A stretch of 64,000 bases of DNA from JAWMQL01 sp033283165. GTDB lineage: Bacteria; Pseudomonadota; Gammaproteobacteria; Pseudomonadales; Halieaceae. Under the pieces are notes generated by a model, which saw only the letters and a list, made by a program, of their open reading frames with translations, was not told the DNA's origin and ran no database searches. Positions 46,968 to 54,184 of the stretch are shown here, piece by piece. Position numbers and translations under genes: made by a program. Within the stretch, counting starts at the first letter, position 1. Every line of letters starts with the position of its first letter. The stretch is taken from positions 186,001 to 250,000 of the forward strand of contig JAWMQL010000004.1 in the NCBI GenBank assembly GCA_033283165.1, written 5' to 3'.

Positions 46968-47636
46968 ATGGAGACACTCGGTAGTCAGCGACTCCTTCAA
47001 ATAGCAGTCAATAAGCGACCTGAATTGCTTCATCTAGCCCTAAAGAAAAGTGGCGCCCTTCGAAAGCGAGAATCAGTAACTTGGACCTGCCCACTTGCGG
47101 GCGACCTACACAAAGAATACAGAGACATGGCGGCGATTAGGAAACTGGGACTGATGCCTACTGATCTGAATGTGCCATTGGCTGACTTTTGGCCTCCCAG
47201 GGGAGCCGTGTGGGATGGTTTGGGCATCACCTCCAATTCACGCCCATTGCTTCTTGAGGCCAAGGCGCATATCCCAGAGGCTGCGTCACCTGGTACAAGG
47301 GCATCCCCCAAGTCCCGTCAGCTCATCGAGGCGAGCCTCAAGAAAACTCGAAGGCATTTTGCGCCAAGGGCTAGTTCAGACTGGATGGGCACGTTTTATC
47401 AGTACGCTAATCGCTTGGCGTTCCACTATTACCTCCGCGTCCTAAATCACCAAGACAGCATACTGGTGTTCTTGGACTTTACGAATGCCGCAGACATGGA
47501 CGGCCCGTCCACCCAATTAGAGTGGCAGGGTGCTACTAGAATGATTCACGCCGTTCTAGGCTTGCCGGCTGATTTGACGCGATTTGGTGTATATCACGCT
47601 TATGTGGATGCTCGGGCATTAACCGACACTATGTGA
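46968..47636 (+). CDS. PD-(D/E)XK nuclease-like protein
   Basis: 222 residues. VWDGLGITSNSRPLLLEAKAHI has Asp83 and Glu97-Ala-Lys99 spaced as in PD-(D/E)XK nuclease cores (D, 13 residues, ExK). GAGG lies before the ATG. It follows the DUF5681 pair closely and may be cotranscribed. The fold is proposed from this motif only. A function in DNA cleavage or as a very short-patch or restriction-type enzyme is possible. Confidence 0.55.
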   Translation: METLGSQRLLQIAVNKRPELLHLALKKSGALRKRESVTWTCPLAGDLHKEYRDMAAIRKLGLMPTDLNVPLADFWPPRGAVWDGLGITSNSRPLLLEAKAHIPEAASPGTRASPKSRQLIEASLKKTRRHFAPRASSDWMGTFYQYANRLAFHYYLRVLNHQDSILVFLDFTNAADMDGPSTQLEWQGATRMIHAVLGLPADLTRFGVYHAYVDARALTDTM

Positions 47637-47744
47637 AGCGATCAAAATTCAATCGCGCACTCTAACTGTACCTTGAACGCCTAAGCCTCAATGGTGGTGG
47701 GGGTGAGCGACTGTCGAATTCTCATATGGATATAACCCCGCATC

Positions 47745-47831
47745 TGATGTCCGCTTTCACCTCTTCTGGGACGGTATTTAGGCACGGACTTTGTTAGTCG
47801 GGTCTTTCGCGTTCGGCCAATAGCGGACATC
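47745..47831. repeat. Intergenic repeat element with inverted ends
   Basis: GATGTCCGCT (47746-47755) and AGCGGACATC (47822-47831) are perfect inverted ends of an element of about 86 bp. It starts with CCGCTTTCACCTC, the same end as the 65-bp repeats at 49981 and 50493, and is a diverged member of the same family. It lies after the PD-(D/E)XK gene in a stretch with no ORF. Confidence 0.6.
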
Positions 47832-47835
47832 GAAT

Positions 47836-47858
47836 AACCCCGCCACACAAGCGGGGTT
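47836..47858. terminator. Strong hairpin, probable bidirectional terminator
   Basis: AACCCCGC, seven-base loop, GCGGGGTT followed by T. It separates the rightward PD-(D/E)XK gene from the leftward exported protein gene, so it can serve both. Confidence 0.7.
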
Positions 47859-47885
47859 TGCCTAATCCAATCGTCTCGTAAATCT

Positions 47886-48377
47886 TTAGTTTATTTTGAC
47901 CTCGCCACCCAGTATGTCCAAAACAGGTAAGTCGGGCATGAGTAAGCACGCTTGGTCGTCCGCAGGAAAAGAAAAAAAGCTCACTTTGTCCGTTCCACCA
48001 TTTGCAGCGTTACCATTGTCTTGAACACGGATAATGAGGGGCACGCCAATCAAGGCCTCACCGCCTCTCATTGCTGGAGTTATACTCTTGATTGGTCCAC
48101 TAATCCAAGCGTCATTGCCGACAATCTTAAGGCAGGTAACGTCAAGGCGCACAGCACCGCCACCCCGGTAAAAAGTATCCTGCCATTGACCTTTGACGGC
48201 ACCGTTACAATATTTGAGTGCCACTATAGATAGGTTTCCGTCATTACCCAAACCGTCGTTAAAGTTAATGTCTGAAGTACCAACTGTCACGCTTTCACAG
48301 ACTTGGGCGGCTGCTGTCGGCACATTCAGGTATGCGCACAGAGTAAGTGCAATTACAATTATTTTTTTGACGTTCAT
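47886..48377 (-). CDS. Exported orphan protein
   Basis: 163 residues from ATG 48377, preceded by AAGGAG. The signal peptide ends PTAAAQVCE. Mature residues are beta-rich (YRGGGAVRLDVTCLKIVGNDAWISG, VQDNGNAANGGTDKVSFF) with four cysteines that may form two disulfides. No family recognised. Periplasmic or extracellular location is inferred. An upstream in-frame ATG at 48452 lacks a ribosome-binding site. Confidence 0.6.
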   Translation of the reverse strand: MNVKKIIVIALTLCAYLNVPTAAAQVCESVTVGTSDINFNDGLGNDGNLSIVALKYCNGAVKGQWQDTFYRGGGAVRLDVTCLKIVGNDAWISGPIKSITPAMRGGEALIGVPLIIRVQDNGNAANGGTDKVSFFSFPADDQACLLMPDLPVLDILGGEVKIN

Positions 48378-49410
48378 TCTTTCTCCTTGGCGCTTAGGCG
48401 CTTTTCTCTTGTTGCCATTCGGCAATCTGATGAGACTAGTACAAACGCACAAGTTATCCAGTCAGTTAACATGATCGGACTTTCGTCTTGAATAAGCTAA
48501 GCGGCCGCAATGGGTCAGCAGCCGTCATCACACAGAGTAGAGCACACACGTCCCAAAGTAGGCGAAAAGAGACGTTTCACCCGACGGTGTATCAACCCGT
48601 TGAACGACCGCTATCGCAGAGCAAAGCAGACATCTCCCAGCTGAGTCGCCCCGATATAGTTTCCACCAGACAACCCGACGCACCCGACGAACCCGTCGCC
48701 AATCCATGTCCTGCAAGGCCTCGTGAATGCTGAGAAGTCGTCGAGTACGACGGGTGCGACGGGTATGTTTGATATTTCTGGGGGACTGGTGGCGGGGGCT
48801 TTTAGGAAATCACCAAGTTTTTCACGGGCAGAGTAATTGGCGGTTCACGGACAAAAGAGGGGGTAGGGGGGCGTCGATTCAGGTCAACGATGTTGATTTG
48901 CATCGAAATCTGATCCGTTTTAAGGCGATGTTTGCATAACGGAGTGACCCACCGTTCCGCAAAGATATGCCCCGACATCAGGCACTTGACGAGCTTCACC
49001 CGGGACAACATTCAGTGCAATTGCAGGGTCAAATCTGGGCGCAAATCAACACCCAGGGATTAGTGGCGACACAAGCCGCTGTCCAAAATCTATTCAATCT
49101 TGGGAGGCATCTGGTCAGGGCTGAGCATTATAGGAATCTGAGGGTCAGTGGGTTTAGCGAGTAGAGCAGGGCGGTAGCCTGACAGTTACCGACTAGATAC
49201 TCTTAGCCTCAAGTACTTAACTTGTTAGTGCCCTTTCGATACCTCTTCATGGCCATAAACCATAATTATATTATGGTTATTTGACCATGGTCAATGCGGC
49301 GTATTCCGTAGCCGATAAACTTAAAAAAGTTCGCAAGAGTTTACTGGTCACAAATGAAAAAAGGATATTTCAATACTGTCCAACTGAAAGCAACAAAGAG
49401 GATACCATCA
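48378..49410. other. About 1 kb without a supportable gene
   Basis: Short open frames at 48488-48733, 48727-48939, 48802-49011 and 48967-49164 lack clear ribosome-binding sites and protein-like composition. The stretch contains an inverted pair (see 48673) and a diverged GACCGCTATCG fragment near 48610. It may be decayed mobile-element sequence. The promoter of the exported gene at 49411 probably lies within its last 200 bases, where several A/T-rich boxes occur. Confidence 0.4.
48673..48764. repeat. Imperfect 17-bp inverted repeat
   Basis: ACCCGACGCACCCGACG (48673-48689) and CGACGGGTGCGACGGGT (48748-48764) are inverted with two mismatches. Each arm is itself a near-direct repeat of ACCCGACG/CGACGGGT. 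The pair may form a hairpin or a binding site. Function unknown. Confidence 0.5.
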
Positions 49411-49905
49411 ATGAAAAAGATACTTTTCGCAGTATTTCTAGTAATCATGCAAAGTTATTCATTTGCAGCGCCTTCCGATGGTCGAGGTAATAAATGGGTG
49501 ATCTCCATCGATGAGACATTTCCGAATGGAATAGACTGCGGCGATGGCCAATACTTGTCAATCAAGGTTGATGGTTGGGTCCAGGGTCGCACTTTCCAAG
49601 AGAACGGTAATCGCAACGTAGACATCACCGTTTATCATCTGAATCTGACTTGGATTAATGATATTGGAGACACATTCTTCTATGGTGACCGCGGCCTCGA
49701 CCGTGCTTATTTTGTGACAAATATAGGTGGAGAGACAGTTCTTCACGTGGCAGTGACTGGCCATACTGCAGGTAATGTCATCGGTCGCGTTGTCTTGAAT
49801 CTGGATACCGAGGAAGTGATTTTTGATGCGGGTCGACACCCCTTCGGTGGTAATGGCTTTGACGACCCCTTCGCCGATGACTACGCCTGCGAGGTGCTGT
49901 ACTGA
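49411..49905 (+). CDS. Exported orphan protein, beta-rich
   Basis: 164 residues from ATG 49411 (an earlier ATG at 49354 is in frame). The signal peptide ends SYSFAAPS. The mature part contains strands such as YLSIKVDGWVQGRTF and HVAVTGHTAGNVIGRVVLN, with two cysteines (IDCGDG, YACEVLY). AAAGAGG precedes the start. No family recognised. It ends in the gap before the first 65-bp repeat. Confidence 0.6.
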   Translation: MKKILFAVFLVIMQSYSFAAPSDGRGNKWVISIDETFPNGIDCGDGQYLSIKVDGWVQGRTFQENGNRNVDITVYHLNLTWINDIGDTFFYGDRGLDRAYFVTNIGGETVLHVAVTGHTAGNVIGRVVLNLDTEEVIFDAGRHPFGGNGFDDPFADDYACEVLY

Positions 49906-49980
49906 CTGAAGAAAGCCAACATTCTGAAGTGTTTAAGTAGCAGTGATCGACTGTTAAGCCTGCATTTAGGTGCCCACTAC

Positions 49981-50045
49981 TAGGCGATAGCGGACCCTGT
50001 CCTCGGTCTGGGCCCACCTGTGTGCTGATTGCCGCGTTCACCTCA
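49981..50045 (+). repeat. 65-bp island repeat, copy 1
   Basis: Begins TAGGCGATAGCGGA and ends CCGCGTTCACCTCA. It aligns ungapped over 65 bases with copy 2 at 50493 with about three-quarters identity, strongest at both ends. It lies between the exported protein gene and the first small membrane protein gene. Confidence 0.75.
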
Positions 50046-50068
50046 GACGAGTCTTGGGTGTTGCCAAT

Positions 50069-50437
50069 TTATTTGATCTTTGGGTGTCGCACATCCCACA
50101 TGAATTTCAAGCTAGCTATTAAAACCAGTGAGAGAATCACTGACCAGAGCGGAGGAAGAACAGGAATAAGTGTCGAAGCGGGAGATGTATATTTTTCACT
50201 TGTGAACTGAAGTAGAAACGCTGCACGACTCAAAAAGGCGTAGGTTCCCAGTATTCCGATCGAACCACCTGTTAGAAAAAGGGCATTGATCGTTAGCACT
50301 TGCGAGCCGCTCAATTTGGCACCAGCCAAGTAAGCGATCACCAAATAGCCAGAAACTATCGACAGATAGATGCCAAAAACCGCGCTCGTATTACCCTGGG
50401 ATATCAAGATCAACTCCCAGACCTCTGCTTCAGTCAT
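50069..50437 (-). CDS. Small membrane protein, family member 1
   Basis: 122 residues from ATG 50437, AGGAG eight bases upstream. About three helices. YLSIVSGYLVIAYLAGAKLS is the shared block and FMWDVRHPKIK the basic end. It is related by eye to the proteins at 50564 and 60120 (Y-I/L-x3-Y-x2-A-K-L-S/T-x2-Q pattern). It is flanked by the two 65-bp repeats. Function unknown; membrane sensing or toxin-like roles cannot be excluded. Confidence 0.65.
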   Translation of the reverse strand: MTEAEVWELILISQGNTSAVFGIYLSIVSGYLVIAYLAGAKLSGSQVLTINALFLTGGSIGILGTYAFLSRAAFLLQFTSEKYTSPASTLIPVLPPLWSVILSLVLIASLKFMWDVRHPKIK

Positions 50438-50492
50438 TGGTGTAGCTCCTGTGAAGTGCTCGTAATACAAGAATAGCCAAAATGACGCCAAG

Positions 50493-50557
50493 TAGGCGAT
50501 AGCGGAATCTGGCCGCGATCTGGTTTCACCCGCGGACTGAAGACCGCTTTCACCTCA
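50493..50557 (+). repeat. 65-bp island repeat, copy 2
   Basis: Same layout as copy 1: TAGGCGATAGCGGA at the start, CCGCTTTCACCTCA at the end, no gaps. It lies between the first and second small membrane protein genes. Confidence 0.75.
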
Positions 50558-50563
50558 CATGCG

Positions 50564-50944
50564 TCATTCCTTCTTGTGATGGCGCAGGCTCCACATAAAC
50601 CAAAGGGATGCAATGACGCCAAAAACCTGAACGACGATAAAGCTGAAGATTCCGGCTTGGGTCTGAGCTTTATCTGCGGCGGGCAATATTGTCGAAGAGA
50701 TCAAGATGAGTTCATCTGAAATTCTCATTGTCTGGGTACTAGTTGTGTATTGTGCTTGGATAACCCCAGCTATCCAGACAAGGTATAGTCCCGTGACCAC
50801 TAAGTTCTGCCCCTTGGTCAATTTTGCTCCTACCAGATAAGCGACAGCCAGATAAGCGCTTACAAGCGTAAAATACATCTGTGCTGCCTGCCACAAGCCC
50901 CCATAGTTGTTGTGCAGAATCTCGCCTAGTTCATATTCAGTCAT
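50564..50944 (-). CDS. Small membrane protein, family member 2
   Basis: 126 residues. YFTLVSAYLAVAYLVGAKLTKGQ corresponds to the block of member 1, and LWFMWSLRHHKKE to its end. Two or three helices. The shared MTE start, helix block and FMW-x2-RH-x-K end indicate gene duplication. Its stop lies seven bases beyond the copy 2 repeat. Confidence 0.65.
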   Translation of the reverse strand: MTEYELGEILHNNYGGLWQAAQMYFTLVSAYLAVAYLVGAKLTKGQNLVVTGLYLVWIAGVIQAQYTTSTQTMRISDELILISSTILPAADKAQTQAGIFSFIVVQVFGVIASLWFMWSLRHHKKE

Positions 50945-51050
50945 TTTCGAAAACCTAAGATTATGGCCCTCGATAAGAATAGACGGGAGACCGCTTCTAG
51001 GCGAAAGGGGACTATTCCATAGATGCCAACGCGGCGAACCAGACTGCGTA

Positions 51051-51227
51051 CTATACCTCGATCCCTGGCTCCAGTTGAATAATTGTCACGGTATCGACGG
51101 ACTCTCGACCCACAAAGACCCCTAGGGCAAAGCCGAGTAGTAAGCCAGCTATTACCCCGAGGATCAGCCCTCGCTTCATTCCCCAGCGAATGGCTCTTTC
51201 GAAGTGTTCGGTTTTTAGATCGTCCAT
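51051..51227 (-). CDS. Short single-helix membrane protein
   Basis: 58 residues, too short for most gene-calling limits. A basic amphipathic start (DDLKTEHFERAIRWGMKRG) is followed by one Gly/Leu-rich helix LILGVIAGLLLGFALGVFVG and a short tail. It lies between the membrane protein genes and the YegP terminator. Codon pattern and a clean membrane helix support coding. No clear ribosome-binding site. Confidence 0.5.
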   Translation of the reverse strand: MDDLKTEHFERAIRWGMKRGLILGVIAGLLLGFALGVFVGRESVDTVTIIQLEPGIEV

Positions 51228-51243
51228 GCAGAGAGCATAGACG

Positions 51244-51262
51244 AAAAAGGGGCCGAAGCCCC
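51244..51262 (-). terminator. Terminator after yegP
   Basis: Reading leftward, GGGGC-TTCG-GCCCC followed by TTTTT. It lies just after the YegP stop. Confidence 0.85.
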
Positions 51263-51274
51263 ATCACGTATATC

Positions 51275-51607
51275 TCAGGTGTTGTCCGCTGTGGCAGCGG
51301 TAGGTCCATTCTTTATCACCGAAGCAATGCCGTTCTCCATGGCTGAGGCCGCGGAGTACATTTCGCTTTTGCCGATAACCTGACCATTGGCCGCCTTGAG
51401 CACGAAATAGGGTTCGCCCTTCTTGGATTCCTTACGCTCGTAGCGCTTATCGTCTCCAGCATTCTTTTTGACGGCCGCGATGCCATTCTCAGCGGCCGAC
51501 TTACTCTCATACAACTCACTAGTCAGAATGATCTGCCCGTTTCCGGCCTTCAGGTTGAACATAAATTTGCCACTGGGGCTTCTCTTGAGGTCGAACTTGC
51601 CTGCCAT
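51275..51607 (-). CDS. yegP: YegP family DUF1508 protein
   Basis: 110 residues made of two DUF1508 repeats (GKFMFNLKAGNGQIILTSELYESKSAAENGIAAV and EPYFVLKAANGQVIGKSEMYSAASAMENGI). AAAGGAG lies before the ATG. YegP-like proteins are small, soluble and of unclear function, often stress-induced. Location in the island rather than the core is unusual but not exceptional. Confidence 0.9.
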   Translation of the reverse strand: MAGKFDLKRSPSGKFMFNLKAGNGQIILTSELYESKSAAENGIAAVKKNAGDDKRYERKESKKGEPYFVLKAANGQVIGKSEMYSAASAMENGIASVIKNGPTAATADNT

Positions 51608-51979
51608 TACAAACTCCTTTAGTTGAAACGAGCGACTAAACGAATCCAGTGTAGACCAGAAATAAAAAGGGGGCTTCGGCCTCCTGCGTTCTTTTGGTCA
51701 AATTTCATTCGGACGGTAAGCTTTCACCCCATCCGGGATGGTTTAGCATCGTGTATTTTCGTTGTCAGGGTTTCCGCTTTCGATTGATTGAAAGTCGCTG
51801 TCAGCCGTTAGTCACAGATTCCAATCCAGTTCCCTGTTCCGTGTACGCCGAGTTCTCCCAGGACCGAGCAACGGATTGTCCGTCCGAGTATTCCCATCAA
51901 AAAAAGTAAGTTGTGTATTGCGAAAAACATCAGACTCTGTTATTAGTATTAACTATAATACTCAAAAGGGGGAGTAGTT
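51608..51979. other. Gap before the Hxs locus: candidate promoter region
   Basis: No supportable gene. A TATAAT at 51954-51959 is the best -10 for hxsA. A second leftward hairpin (GGAGGC-CGAA-GCCCCC, then T run, about 51663-51685) may be a weak terminator. The short frame at 51694-51909 has no ribosome-binding site. Confidence 0.5.
51946..51961. promoter_or_regulatory. Palindrome over the hxsA -10 box
   Basis: GTATTA-ACTA-TAATAC is a perfect 6-bp inverted repeat around the TATAAT, 19 bases before the GTG of the precursor gene. It could be an operator for a repressor or a structural part of the leader. Confidence 0.4.
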
Positions 51980-52294
51980 GTGTCGAAAAAACGTAAATTT
52001 CTGACGTCAGTAGCTGTATTGGCTGCGGCTGTTGGTGCGGGGTCGACTGAAGCAAATATAGAGAATGACTCGGCGGCTACGATCAATAATCCAGTAACCC
52101 AGGAAATGAGAGTAGACAGTGCCGCTCCCGGGCTTACCACATTAGGTGAGTTTATTATTGAACCCATCGATTCTGCTGTACAGATGGCTCAGCACTCCAG
52201 CCACTCTAGCCACTCCAGTCATTCGAGCCACTCCAGTCATTCGAGCCACTCGAGCCATTCGAGCCATTCGAGTCACTACAGCAGTAGCTATTAG
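51980..52294 (+). CDS. His-Xaa-Ser repeat precursor peptide (HxsA-like)
   Basis: 104 residues from GTG (GGGGGAG lies six bases upstream). An N-terminal KKRKFLTSVAVLAAAVGAG segment looks like a signal peptide. A spacer follows, then nine tandem HSS units (residues 72-98) and an ending HYSSSY. From family knowledge, HxsA precursors with His-Xaa-Ser repeats are modified by the radical-SAM proteins HxsB and HxsC with HxsD. All three partner genes follow immediately. The repeats are probably the modified part and the first half the leader. The chemistry of the product is not known to me. Confidence 0.85.
   Translation: MSKKRKFLTSVAVLAAAVGAGSTEANIENDSAATINNPVTQEMRVDSAAPGLTTLGEFIIEPIDSAVQMAQHSSHSSHSSHSSHSSHSSHSSHSSHSSHYSSSY
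52193..52273 (+). repeat. Nine tandem 9-bp units coding HSS
   Basis: Nine units with the consensus CAYTCNAGY, differing mainly at third positions. They translate only as HSS. Synonymous differences between units argue for selection on the peptide rather than simple replication slippage. Confidence 0.9.
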
Positions 52295-52313
52295 TCTATA
52301 ACCAAGTCAACCG

Positions 52314-52338
52314 GCCCCCGATTTTCAGTTCCGGGGGC
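52314..52338 (+). terminator. Hairpin between precursor and hxsD
   Basis: GCCCCCG, 11-base loop, CGGGGGC. No T run follows, so it is more likely an attenuator or mRNA stabiliser that raises precursor level over the enzymes than a full terminator. Confidence 0.5.
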
Positions 52339-52376
52339 GGGCTGAATTTAAGCCGTATTTCAGTCGAAGGTCGAAT

Positions 52377-52694
52377 TTGGAAAGTGTGATAGCAACCGAT
52401 AATCCTTCCTTCACCTTAGAAGTGGATTCGGCGGTTTATAGCCTCAGTACATGCCAAAAGGCGTGTTACGCTCTCATGAATTATATGAGCGTAAATATCA
52501 GTACATCCGAAGGAAAATTCATTCTACATGGGTCACGAACAGACGACTCTAATATCGATCCAGAGCATCTGACTTCTTTGCTGTTAGATGAGTTGCTCGA
52601 TTATTCACTCAGAGAGAAGATTGCACAGCAGACAGAGACCGTACGAAATCTGATTTTGAGTAATGCTTTCTCAAATACCAAACTTGTTGGCTAA
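52377..52694 (+). CDS. hxsD: His-Xaa-Ser system protein HxsD
   Basis: 105 residues from TTG (AAGG six bases upstream; GTG 52386 is an alternative). SFTLEVDSAVYSLSTCQKACYALMNYMSVNI fits HxsD, a small companion of the Hxs maturases. Its role may be precursor recognition, but it is not experimentally established to my knowledge. It lies between the precursor and hxsB with 26 bases to the latter. Confidence 0.75.
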   Translation: MESVIATDNPSFTLEVDSAVYSLSTCQKACYALMNYMSVNISTSEGKFILHGSRTDDSNIDPEHLTSLLLDELLDYSLREKIAQQTETVRNLILSNAFSNTKLVG

Positions 52695-52720
52695 CCATAA
52701 ACATCTTTGGACCTCATCAA

Positions 52721-54184
52721 ATGGAGCTGTCAAAAAAGTTCAAGGATCAAAACCACTTTAAAAAAATTCTAAACCAAGGATATAGCTTACTACCATTCAA
52801 TTTTCACAAACTGCCATCGACACTTTACTTGATAAGTAACATCGTCGGAGAGTATCTGATCATAGATCGAGATACATTAAATCGTTTGGTCAATGGGGAC
52901 CTCTCTTTTGAAGATGCCGTTTACAATGAACTAAAATCAAAACATTTCATAATGGATCAAGATAGCGATGTGGCTATTGATCTATTAGCCCTCAAGTACC
53001 GCACAAAGCAATATGCTGCTTCCCAATTCACATCACTACATATATTCGTAGTCACTCTTCGTTGTGACTACACATGCAGATATTGCCAGGTATCTCGTCG
53101 CATGGAAGGAGACGGCGATTATGATATGGAGGAGACTTCAGCACTCAAGGCTTTGGAAATGGTTTTCCAGAGTCCATCAAAGTCAATAAAGATAGAATTC
53201 CAAGGCGGTGAGCCTCTCCTTAACTTTCCCCTAATAAAATTCATTGTACAAAATGCGCTTGAGAAGAATGCTGTTGAGGATAGAAACATACAGTTTGTCA
53301 TCACATCAAATTTAACGTTTTTGACTGATGAGGTGCTTAATTTCTGCAACACGCACAATATATATTTGTCTACATCGCTAGATGGTCCTGAGTTTCTTCA
53401 CAATCAAAACCGCCCCCGGCCACAAAAAGACGGCTATGAGAAGACCGTCGCGGGAATACGGAAGGTACAGTCACGATTGGGGTATGACAAAGTGTCCGCT
53501 CTAATGACGACGACTGCTGCTAGTCTTCCTAATGTGCGAGCGATTATCGATGAGTATGTATCGTTAGGATTACATAGCGTCTTTTTACGCCCGTTGTCTC
53601 CCTACGGATTTGCTATAAAGACAAAGCAAGTTGAGAAATACAATACAGAAAAATGGATGTCTTTCTATCGTGAGGGACTCGACTACATTATAGAGCTAAA
53701 CCGAGCCGGTTATTTTCTAGTTGAACAGTACACTAAAGTACTACTCCAAAAGATACTCACCTCTTCAAATCCAGGATATTTAGATTTGCAATCGCCAGCT
53801 GGAGCGGGAATAGGCGTCATAGTCTATAACTACGACGGTGATGTCTATGCGAGTGACGAGGGGCGAATGTTAAAGGAGATGGGGGATGACTTTTTTAAAC
53901 TAGGAAACCTCGAAACCAGTTCATACGAAGACATTTTTTTGTCAGATAGATTATTAGATACCTTAGAAGAATCCTTGGCGGAGTCAAGCCCTATGTGCAG
54001 TGAATGTGGGCTACAGAGCTATTGCGGTTCAGATCCAGTGTATCACTACGCAACTCAAGGAGATGTTGTAGGGAAAAAACCATTGAGCTTCTTCTGCGCG
54101 AAGAATATTGCATTAATTGAGCATGTTTTTTCTCTCCTAGAAAACGGCGAGAAGCGAGAAATACTGGAGCGGTGGTTGGCGTGA
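52721..54184 (+). CDS. hxsB: His-Xaa-Ser system radical SAM maturase HxsB
   Basis: 487 residues. An N-terminal region of about 100 residues precedes the radical-SAM core with LRCDYTCRYCQ (Cys115, 119, 122, CxxxCxxC) and FQGGEPLL (SAM-binding GGEP). A C-terminal cysteine cluster CSECGLQSYCGSDP with a later Cys in FFCAKN is consistent with auxiliary iron-sulfur clusters of SPASM/twitch type. It is expected to generate 5'-deoxyadenosyl radicals that modify the HSS peptide. The stop overlaps the hxsC start as GTGA. Confidence 0.88.
   Translation: MELSKKFKDQNHFKKILNQGYSLLPFNFHKLPSTLYLISNIVGEYLIIDRDTLNRLVNGDLSFEDAVYNELKSKHFIMDQDSDVAIDLLALKYRTKQYAASQFTSLHIFVVTLRCDYTCRYCQVSRRMEGDGDYDMEETSALKALEMVFQSPSKSIKIEFQGGEPLLNFPLIKFIVQNALEKNAVEDRNIQFVITSNLTFLTDEVLNFCNTHNIYLSTSLDGPEFLHNQNRPRPQKDGYEKTVAGIRKVQSRLGYDKVSALMTTTAASLPNVRAIIDEYVSLGLHSVFLRPLSPYGFAIKTKQVEKYNTEKWMSFYREGLDYIIELNRAGYFLVEQYTKVLLQKILTSSNPGYLDLQSPAGAGIGVIVYNYDGDVYASDEGRMLKEMGDDFFKLGNLETSSYEDIFLSDRLLDTLEESLAESSPMCSECGLQSYCGSDPVYHYATQGDVVGKKPLSFFCAKNIALIEHVFSLLENGEKREILERWLA

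Noticed and set aside
48488..48733. 81-codon frame as a gene
   Set aside because: No ribosome-binding site, Pro/Ser/Arg-rich composition, and it includes one arm of an inverted repeat.
49981..50557. Integron cassette with attC sites
   Set aside because: The 65-bp repeats lack the RYYYAAC and GTTRRRY core sites and no integron integrase is visible.
50941..51309. 122-codon minus frame
   Set aside because: It overlaps the yegP terminator and the better-supported 58-residue membrane protein in another frame. Arg/Leu/Ser-rich shadow.
52193..52273. CRISPR-like or microsatellite reading of the 9-bp array
   Set aside because: No spacers, unit length nine, and the units are in-frame HSS codons with synonymous variation, so it is a peptide repeat.
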